Assembly: GCA_903895725.1 (NCBI GenBank)
Contig: CAITUV010000075.1
Coordinates: 1 to 64,000, forward strand
Length of the DNA stretch: 64,000 nt
Direction: 5' to 3'
Origin: an uncultured Myxococcales bacterium
GTDB taxonomy: Bacteria > Myxococcota_A > UBA9042 > CAIXZC01
A program made the translations under genes and the position numbers. Under the pieces are notes generated by a model. The model was not told the origin of the DNA. It did no database searches and saw nothing but the letters and a program-made list of their open reading frames with translations. Position 1 is the first letter of the stretch, and every line of letters begins with the position of its first letter. Below are positions 58,233 through 64,000 of the stretch, piece by piece.

Positions 58233-60584
58233 CTAGTCAAGCCCACCTTCTAGCTCCGCGCCGCCCCCTATGCCTTCCATACGTCCTATTCGTCCTATTC
58301 GTCCTATTCGTCCCATTCGGTAATGGATGTACAACTGAAACACCGCCAAGGCAAAGTCAGCGGACCGGGCGCACGGGATCCCGGCCAGGTGGAAGGCCGA
58401 GGCCAGCGGATCGTACGGAGTGCTGGAATCGATGACCACGGTCACGGGCTTGTTGTGGCGGGAGACAATCGTGGGCACCGTGCTCGGCAGGGCGTCGGGG
58501 GCCCGGAAGGAATCGATGCCCAGCGGGTCCAGCCCCGGGGGCAGAGTCTTCAAGGCCGGCGTCGCCGGTACGACCCCGAACATGACTGCGTCGACCCCTT
58601 CGTCGGCAAGCAGCGTGTCGAGACATGCGGCCAGCACCTTGTCGTTTGCCATGGGAGTGAGGTCGAGCGGATTGTGGACGTTGACCAGCGACTCGAGCCG
58701 CACGCCGGCCAGGATGCTGCGGATTCTCTCCTTCGTGGCTTCGGAGAGGCGGGCCAGGGAGAACCCGCGGGCGGAATCGATGTTGTCGGCCATCCCCACG
58801 GTTTCGAACCCGGCATTGGACAGGACGGCGAGCCGCTTGCCCGAGAAGCGGCAGTCCTGAAGCTGCGACGCGATGGAGAGGAACCCGGTGAACTCGCGGA
58901 AGCTGCTGGCCACGAGCGCTCCGGCATCCTGGAACAGCTCGGCCGTGGAGCGGTAGTCGCCGGAGATGGAGGCGGTGTGGCTCGATGCAGCGGTGGCCCC
59001 CTCGGACGTGCGCCCCGCCTTGTATACGAGGACGTCCCTGCCCAGGCTGCGGGCCTTGGCGATGAGACGGGCCAGCCGCAACCCGTCCAGCTCCTTGAAC
59101 CCTTCGATGTAGAGCGCCAGGATGGGGACCTTCTCGTCCGGGACCAGGCACTCGACGAAGTCGACCAGGGACAGGTCCATCTGGTTGCCCGTGGAGATGG
59201 AATAGGCCGGGGACAGGTGGGGAAGCTCGTTCATGCGGGTGATCATGAACGCTCCGGACTGGCAGATGAGGGCTGCGTTGGACACGTGCCCTTCCGGTAG
59301 GGGCAGCTTGGCCTCGGGGATGAAGATCGAGTCGTAGCCGCCGGGAAGTGACCGGATTCCGAGGCAGTTGGGCCCGACGAGGACCGGAGCGAACTTCCCC
59401 TCGCTGCGGGCCTTGGCCAGGCGGGTGCGGGTGTCCTGGTCGGCCTTGCGTCCCGCCTCGGTCTCTCCCATGCCTCCGGGGATCAGGATGAGGGACGCCG
59501 CCTTTCCGGAGTCGAGCACGTCGGCCATGACGGCCGGAACCTGGGCCGCCCCCACGGCCACGATGAGCAGGTCCGCAACCCACGGAAGCGACTTGACATC
59601 CGGGACGCAGTCGATACCGTCGAGCGTCTGGGCATCCGGGCGGATGGCCCGCAGGTTGGTGAGCGGGAAGTGGTCACGAAGCAGCTTGCGCAGGATGGTC
59701 CGCCCGACGTTCATTCCCCTGGACGAGGCCCCGATGACCGCAATGGTCTTCGGGGTCAGCAGGCGGCGGACCATGGCCACGTCGACGGTCCGCTCGACCG
59801 CCACCGCGTCACTGAACCTCAAGAATGCGTCTACGGCCACGAGACGGCCGTTCGAGGCGAAGAACGGGTTGACCTCAAAGTCCTCGATGACGGAATGAAG
59901 CTCCGGTTGGTTCGAGCACTCCCGGGCAAGGCGGGTGAAAAACGAAAGCACGCGGAGCAGCTCGTCCTGCTCGACGAGCCGGCGACCTCCGCGGGTGGCA
60001 CCGCTGATCCTGCGGCCGGCAAACGAGCCGAGGAGCTTGGCTGCTCCCTGCTCCGGCGTGCAGAGCTCGGGCGAGTAGACCACGTTGGCCTCGCCCTGTC
60101 GGAAGCGGGTGGAAAGCTCTTCGGCCTCGAGGCCGCCAAAGCCGATCGTGAGCACGTGCCCCATGTCGCGGGAGAAGCGCATCCCGACAAAGATCTGTCC
60201 GCCGAGCCCGGACTCGCCCTGGACCAGCTCGACGGCCAGAGTGCCGCGAACCGTCTTGAACAGCTCGTCTCCCGCCCGTTCACGGACCGTTTCGAGCATA
60301 CAGCGGATTCCCTCGGCCCGGGCCTCCGGTGTGTTGTCGACGAAGCGCACGCCGCCGACTTCGGTCTTGTGCGTGATGGCAGGGCTCACGATCTTGAGCA
60401 CGACCCGATGGCCCGGGAGTCCCGTGAACGCATCAGCGTCCCCGTCGATCGGGGAAAATGCGTAGCCGGGGACCCGGAGCCCTCCCGCCCGCATGAGCTC
60501 GTACAGCTCGTGTTCAAGAAGGGTGCTTCGCCCTTCGGACCGCGCCCTTGCCAGGAGGCTGGCAACCACCTGAGTCAGTTCCAT
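58233..60584 (-). CDS. ADP-forming acyl-CoA synthetase, beta-alpha order
   Basis: A 783-residue enzyme converting acyl-CoA, ADP and phosphate to acid, CoA and ATP (or the reverse). The ATP-grasp (beta) part comes first (about 1-250, with HRVVLKIVSPAITHKTEVGG at about 62-82 and ELVQGESGLGGQIFVGMRF). A CoA-binding Rossmann domain follows (about 275-400, TIAVIGASSRGMNVGRTI), then the ligase domain with the phospho-histidine segment AASSHTASISGDY (about 545). This order is reversed relative to PatZ-type fusions. The C-terminus is extended by a GRIGRIGRIGRMEGIGGG tail made by a DNA repeat. It is last in the iorA-iorB operon; start 60584 chosen by spacing from AGAGGA. Confidence 0.87.
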   Translation of the reverse strand: MELTQVVASLLARARSEGRSTLLEHELYELMRAGGLRVPGYAFSPIDGDADAFTGLPGHRVVLKIVSPAITHKTEVGGVRFVDNTPEARAEGIRCMLETVRERAGDELFKTVRGTLAVELVQGESGLGGQIFVGMRFSRDMGHVLTIGFGGLEAEELSTRFRQGEANVVYSPELCTPEQGAAKLLGSFAGRRISGATRGGRRLVEQDELLRVLSFFTRLARECSNQPELHSVIEDFEVNPFFASNGRLVAVDAFLRFSDAVAVERTVDVAMVRRLLTPKTIAVIGASSRGMNVGRTILRKLLRDHFPLTNLRAIRPDAQTLDGIDCVPDVKSLPWVADLLIVAVGAAQVPAVMADVLDSGKAASLILIPGGMGETEAGRKADQDTRTRLAKARSEGKFAPVLVGPNCLGIRSLPGGYDSIFIPEAKLPLPEGHVSNAALICQSGAFMITRMNELPHLSPAYSISTGNQMDLSLVDFVECLVPDEKVPILALYIEGFKELDGLRLARLIAKARSLGRDVLVYKAGRTSEGATAASSHTASISGDYRSTAELFQDAGALVASSFREFTGFLSIASQLQDCRFSGKRLAVLSNAGFETVGMADNIDSARGFSLARLSEATKERIRSILAGVRLESLVNVHNPLDLTPMANDKVLAACLDTLLADEGVDAVMFGVVPATPALKTLPPGLDPLGIDSFRAPDALPSTVPTIVSRHNKPVTVVIDSSTPYDPLASAFHLAGIPCARSADFALAVFQLYIHYRMGRIGRIGRIGRMEGIGGGAELEGGLD
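58269..58320. repeat. GGACGAATA 9-base repeat at the ligase gene end
   Basis: On the minus strand three GGACGAATA units are followed by GGACGTATGGAAGGCATAGG. It encodes the Gly-Arg-Ile tail of the ligase and matches the tract at 45009-45081. Confidence 0.85.
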
Positions 60585-60609
60585 GCTCATTCCTCTGCCG
60601 AAGTCCCAC

Positions 60610-61251
60610 TCACGGATTCGGATGGGTCTCCCGGAAGGCAACATCGGCCGGCATGCCGGCGTCGAGACGCTCCTTGACGGCCATTCCTGTGCGGAAGCCC
60701 TGGGCGAGGACGGCCATGTTGGACTGGACGACGGCCTCCCCCTTGCGCTCGAACTGGGCCCGGATGAACGGGTCGAAGTCGGCCAGCTCGAAGGGCAGGA
60801 ACGGCAGCGCCGCTCCCAGCATGGCCATGTTCTCGGCCCGGGGCATCTTGTGGGCCGTGGCGATCTGCCGGGCATCGACCAGGACGGCCCGGGGAAGCTC
60901 GAGCAGCGCATCGAGCACCGCCTTCTCCTCCGGGTAGTCCGGGATGTTCTTGAACGGATGGACCGAGCTCACCACGACTGCGTTGCGATGCAGGTAGGGG
61001 AGATAGCGCTGCACCTCGAGGGGCTCGACGGACAGGATCATGTCCGCCTGACCGGCCGGGATGAGGTCGGAGAGGATCTCACTGTCCGCAAACCGGAGGT
61101 GCGAATAGACGGCGCCCCCGCGCTGGGCCATGCCGTGCACTTCGGCCTGCTTGATGCGATAGCCGCGGGCCAGGGCCGCGCTGTCCAGCATGAACGCTAT
61201 GGTCAGGATCCCCTGTCCGCCGACGCCTGCCAGGATGATGTCTTGCTTCAT
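60610..61251 (-). CDS. iorB: Indolepyruvate ferredoxin oxidoreductase, beta subunit
   Basis: A 213-residue gamma/beta-type subunit of a 2-oxoacid:ferredoxin oxidoreductase. It shows the N-terminal signature ILAGVGGQGILTIAFML (about 5-21), EVHGMAQRGGAVYSHLR (about 37-53), and the EPLEVQRYLPYL region. Length is normal for IorB. It starts 16 bases after the iorA stop and ends 25 bases before the acyl-CoA ligase start, in one operon. Confidence 0.92.
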   Translation of the reverse strand: MKQDIILAGVGGQGILTIAFMLDSAALARGYRIKQAEVHGMAQRGGAVYSHLRFADSEILSDLIPAGQADMILSVEPLEVQRYLPYLHRNAVVVSSVHPFKNIPDYPEEKAVLDALLELPRAVLVDARQIATAHKMPRAENMAMLGAALPFLPFELADFDPFIRAQFERKGEAVVQSNMAVLAQGFRTGMAVKERLDAGMPADVAFRETHPNP

Positions 61252-61267
61252 GGCCGCCCCTCCTACC

Positions 61268-62842
61268 TTACCGTTTGTACTGGACGCAGATTCGCCTGGG
61301 GATGATGACCGACAGCCCCTTGTACTCGAGCTCCTCCCGGATGATCCGGGCGTTCTCCTCGAGGTTCTTGGGCAGCGGCGAAAGCACGCGGACGTGCTCC
61401 GGCTCGACCCCCAGGCCGATGACGGCCTTGACCAGCGCCTCTCCGGTCAGCAGCGTGTCCTGCGTTCCGGTCATGGCCACGGTTCCGTTGTCGAGGATGA
61501 ACACGGTCATGGGGAGCTTCTCATACGCGGCCGTCAGCAACCCGGTCATGCCGGAATGCCCGAACGTGGAGTCGCCGATGGAGCACATGACCGGGTGCAG
61601 CCCGGCATGCGCAGCCCCGATGGCCATGGAGATGCTGGCTCCCATGTCCACGCACGAATCCACGGCGTTGTAGGGCGGATAGAACGACAGCGTGTAGCAT
61701 CCGATGTCGCTGAAGATCGGGACCTTGGGGCCATCCCCGCTTGCCAGCTTCACGGCCCGGAACGAATCGGCATGGGGACAGCCGGGGCACAGGGCCGGCG
61801 GTCTCCCCGGCAGTTTCTCCAGCGTCGGCACAAAGGGGATCTCGGATACAATCCCGAATGCCTTGGCCACGATGGCCGGCGTCAGCTCGCCAGTACGGGG
61901 AAGACGCCCATCGAGCATTCCGTGGACCGGCTTGCCGGCACCGGTGATTCCCCGGAGCGCCTCTTCCAGGAAGGGATACCCCTCCTCCACCACGACGACC
62001 TCATCCACGGCCTCGACGAGCCGACGGATCATCGCCTTGGGCATGGGGTACATGCCCACCTTGACAAAGGGGTGCGGGATCGTGCCGCCAAACGCCTCAC
62101 GAATGTAGTTGTAGGCGATGGAGTTGCATAGAATCCCGACCCGCCGGTCCCCTTCGAGGCTGATCTGGTTGTGCGGCGAGGCGGCCGCAACTTCCTCCAG
62201 GAGCGGGTACTTCTTCACCAGCTTGTCATACTGGACTCGGGCGTTGCTCGGCAGCAGGATGTACCCGGACACGTCCTCCGGGAGCTTGAGCGCATTCTGC
62301 TCCCGCCGGGCCGAGGTGACCACGTCCGCCCGGCTGTGTGCCAGCCGTGTCACGATGCGGACCATGACCGGCGTCGCGAAGCGCTCCGACAGCTCGAAGG
62401 CCTCCCGGGTCATGTCGTAAGCTTCCTGCTGGTTCCTCGGCTCCAGGCACGGGATGAGCGCAAAGTGAGCCAGGTAACGGGAATCCTGCTCGTCCTGCGA
62501 CGAGTGCATGCCCGGGTCGTCGGCAACGCACAGGACCAGCCCTCCGCCGACTCCGGTGACGCCCGAGTTCACGAACGGGTCCGCGGCGACGTTGAGCCCC
62601 ACGTGCTTCATGGACACGAGGGCCCGCTTGCCGCAGTACGACATGCCCAGTGCCCCCTCGTACGCCACTTTCTCGTTGGCCGACCAGCTCGCCTTCACGC
62701 CGTAGTCGGCCGCCCGAGACTGGACGTACTCGAGGATCTCGGTTGCCGGGGTCCCCGGGTAGGAGTAGGCCCCGCTGATTCCGGCATCGAGCGCGGCCAG
62801 AGCGACCGCTTCATCTCCCAGGAGCAGCTCCCGCTTCTGCAT
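61268..62842 (-). CDS. iorA: Indolepyruvate ferredoxin oxidoreductase, alpha subunit, lacking the ferredoxin domain
   Basis: A 524-residue TPP enzyme oxidising aryl pyruvates to aryl-acetyl-CoA with ferredoxin. The N-terminal pyrimidine-binding domain starts LLLGDEAVALAALDAGISG and has YPGTPATEI; the Cys motif PALCPGCPHADSF is at about 350; the TPP site GDSTFGHSGMTG is at about 430, with ILDNGTVAMTG (about 455). Standard IorA is about 600 residues and ends with two [4Fe-4S] clusters; here the protein stops at CVQYKR with no Cys-rich tail. Electron exit must use another subunit or only the site near the CxxC. AGGAAG precedes the ATG. Confidence 0.9.
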   Translation of the reverse strand: MQKRELLLGDEAVALAALDAGISGAYSYPGTPATEILEYVQSRAADYGVKASWSANEKVAYEGALGMSYCGKRALVSMKHVGLNVAADPFVNSGVTGVGGGLVLCVADDPGMHSSQDEQDSRYLAHFALIPCLEPRNQQEAYDMTREAFELSERFATPVMVRIVTRLAHSRADVVTSARREQNALKLPEDVSGYILLPSNARVQYDKLVKKYPLLEEVAAASPHNQISLEGDRRVGILCNSIAYNYIREAFGGTIPHPFVKVGMYPMPKAMIRRLVEAVDEVVVVEEGYPFLEEALRGITGAGKPVHGMLDGRLPRTGELTPAIVAKAFGIVSEIPFVPTLEKLPGRPPALCPGCPHADSFRAVKLASGDGPKVPIFSDIGCYTLSFYPPYNAVDSCVDMGASISMAIGAAHAGLHPVMCSIGDSTFGHSGMTGLLTAAYEKLPMTVFILDNGTVAMTGTQDTLLTGEALVKAVIGLGVEPEHVRVLSPLPKNLEENARIIREELEYKGLSVIIPRRICVQYKR

Positions 62843-62922
62843 CGTCTTCCTCCAGTTCGCACCCCGTCGTGCGTTCCGCCCCCCTCAGCCGGCCGAACCG
62901 GCCGTGCGGGCGATTTCAGGCC

Positions 62923-62952
62923 GTTCTACCGTCCCCCCGCGCGTGGGGTCAA
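62923..62952 (-). promoter_or_regulatory. Promoter of the iorA-iorB-ligase operon
   Basis: Minus strand TTGACC (62952-62947), 18-base spacer, TAGAAC (62928-62923). A GGCCG/CGGCC dyad lies in the leader (about 62891-62903). Confidence 0.5.
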
Positions 62953-62966
62953 GGGAAATATTTTGC

Positions 62967-63045
62967 TAGAAGCCCGGGGTTCGGGGCCGGGGGTTCGGGG
63001 TTGGGGGCCGCACACAGCCCCGACCACGCGGGAGGGGCAACCGTC
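62967..63045. repeat. GC-rich intergenic repeat with dispersed 27-bp element
   Basis: GGGGTTCGGGG-like units (62973-63008) run into a 27-base string (63012-63038) identical, in reverse complement, to part of the glycosyltransferase insert at 48133-48159. Confidence 0.8.
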
Positions 63046-63070
63046 AAGGACCGCCGATCAGCGGCACAGT

Positions 63071-63934
63071 CTACCGGAGCCGTTCCCGGGCCTTGGAAGC
63101 GTGGCGGGACCAGGGGCATTCCGACACGAGAAGCCGCAATGCCTTGAGCTCCAGCTCACGGTCCCCGAGGTGGGCATGCAGATCCGCAATGTGCCAGAGC
63201 GCATCGTCCTTGAGCGCCAGGCCGTCGTGGAAATTGATGACGAGGGCGTACTCCCGCAGAGCCTGGTCGGTCCGTCCCTGCCGCTCGTAGAGCCGGGCGA
63301 GGCGATAGCGCACCTTCTGCACGAAGCGCCCGGACAGGGCATCGCTTCCCCACCCGGGGTGAGGGAGGAGCGCTTCTTCCAGGAGGGCCGTCTCGTCGCC
63401 CCGGTAGCCCAGGTCACGGCAGAGATCCGCTGCCAGCCAGACGGCATCGTCCCAGAGGGGTGAAGGGGAGTGCTCTTCCAGCAGCGTGAGGAGGAGGTGG
63501 AGCGCCAGCCTCAAGTCCTTCTCCTGACCGGTGCGGGCCATCAGCGCTGCCCCATGGAACAGGAAGTGCGATGCCAGCGGGGCCGAAGGGTTGCCCGTGT
63601 AGTGCGCCAGCAGAAGCCCGGCAGCGGAGACCCCCTTGCGGGCAAGTGGCTCCTCCAGCTGTACAACGAGCTCCACGGCCTGGCGGGACCAGTAGGTATC
63701 GTCCCCCTCGTCCAGGATGGGCTCGAGCGATGCCAGGGAGGCGAGAGGAGAGCCTTCCTGCTTCCTGACCTCAAGCACGCGGGCCTTGCGGTCGGCCGGG
63801 GTCAGACGACCGTCCGGGCTGCCTTGTGGATGCGTGGTCGCGCACGAGGCCAGGAGAAGCAACAGCGTTGCGGGCAGGGCCCTGGAAGCGCTGGTGCCGG
63901 CCGAAACCGGACGGAGCGTTGCGGGCCTCATCAT
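63071..63934 (-). CDS. TPR-type lipoprotein
   Basis: A 287-residue lipoprotein (lipobox LLLASC) made of helical pairs resembling tetratricopeptide repeats, e.g. VRYRLARLYERQGRTDQALREYALV (about 212-236, shown here as the clearest unit's start VRYRLARLYERQG) and ALWHIADLHAHLGDRELELK. It is a probable outer-membrane-anchored scaffold. The ATG at 63934 overlaps the stop of an upstream partial gene (ATGA) and follows GGAGGGG by four bases; ATG 63931 is the second Met. Confidence 0.75.
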   Translation of the reverse strand: MMRPATLRPVSAGTSASRALPATLLLLLASCATTHPQGSPDGRLTPADRKARVLEVRKQEGSPLASLASLEPILDEGDDTYWSRQAVELVVQLEEPLARKGVSAAGLLLAHYTGNPSAPLASHFLFHGAALMARTGQEKDLRLALHLLLTLLEEHSPSPLWDDAVWLAADLCRDLGYRGDETALLEEALLPHPGWGSDALSGRFVQKVRYRLARLYERQGRTDQALREYALVINFHDGLALKDDALWHIADLHAHLGDRELELKALRLLVSECPWSRHASKARERLR

Positions 63935-63999
63935 CGCCCCTCCGCCTCGGGACGGTCGGAAAACAGGGCGTGGAGAAGGCGGTCGTGAATGCGGGCATT
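63931..63999 (-). CDS. C-terminal end of an upstream gene (partial)
   Basis: The minus frame entering from the window edge ends NARIHDRLLHALFSDRPEAE-GR then stop, with a four-base overlap with the TPR lipoprotein start. Only 22 residues are visible, so no family can be named; the coupling implies an operon continuing beyond the window. Confidence 0.5.
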   Translation of the reverse strand, partial: NARIHDRLLHALFSDRPEAEGR

Positions 64000-64000
64000 G

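Noticed and set aside
58233..58320. Frameshift at the end of the acyl-CoA ligase
   Set aside because: The unusual Gly-Arg-Ile tail is fully explained by a 9-base repeat kept in frame.

Overview
The window is very GC-rich and densely coded. Its content points to a Myxococcota-like (deltaproteobacterial-type) bacterium, probably one using an anaerobic or fermentative metabolism. The reasons are a eukaryotic-type Ser/Thr kinase, a very large set of secreted lipoproteins, giant Cys-rich repeat proteins of the CDDGNPCT and MopE types common in that phylum, many ATGA/GTGA gene overlaps, and an indolepyruvate oxidoreductase beside an ADP-forming acyl-CoA ligase. This placement is inferred from protein style; no rRNA is present to confirm it. 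About 20 sigma70-like promoters (TTG-type -35, TA-type -10, 16-18 base spacing) can be read by eye and fit the proposed transcription units.

Layout. 1-3200 is accessory: a 5'-truncated ISAs1 transposase, an HNH-like zinc protein, about 0.8 kb of gene-free hairpin-rich DNA, and a tRNA-Met. 3350-10852 holds a BPI/TULIP-like lipoprotein, a CcdA-thioredoxin fusion, a cold-shock protein, Ddl, and an NTase-like/TPM/LemA group. 10857-16125 (minus) is a four-gene operon: membrane glycosyltransferase-like protein, phosphoribosyltransferase-like protein, uridine phosphorylase, radical SAM protein. 16203-22429 (minus) has two exported proteins (one ending in a somatomedin-B-like knot), EpmA with EF-P, and a protein with an 11-residue repeat helix. 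22717-25010 is tatA-tatC, with a greatly extended TatC. 25026-27418 is a transmembrane Ser/Thr kinase whose promoter is preceded by a 51-bp tandem array of palindromes. 27419-31106 is a cobalamin-riboswitch-controlled btuB with a coupled minigene and a propeller lipoprotein.

31127-46921 is the most distinctive part: a run of ten same-strand exported-protein genes (PEGA, Cys-rich, toroid-like, three HEAT-repeat lipoproteins, a Gly-rich lipoprotein, a small secreted protein, a 1270-residue Cys/Gly-rich lipoprotein and a thrombospondin-like lipoprotein), many joined by 4-base overlaps. It looks like a cell-surface assembly system. Further on are a glycosyltransferase, a CPBP protease, a secreted TldD-like protease and a MopE-repeat giant (46961-54776). 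The right end (54853-64000) is central metabolism: acyl-CoA dehydrogenase, HolA, a MaoC-like hydratase, and the iorA-iorB-acyl-CoA ligase operon for amino-acid-derived 2-oxoacid oxidation to CoA thioesters and ATP, followed by a TPR lipoprotein.

A recurring theme is in-frame tandem repeats near signal peptides, linkers and gene ends, and short dispersed repeats that recur kilobases apart.
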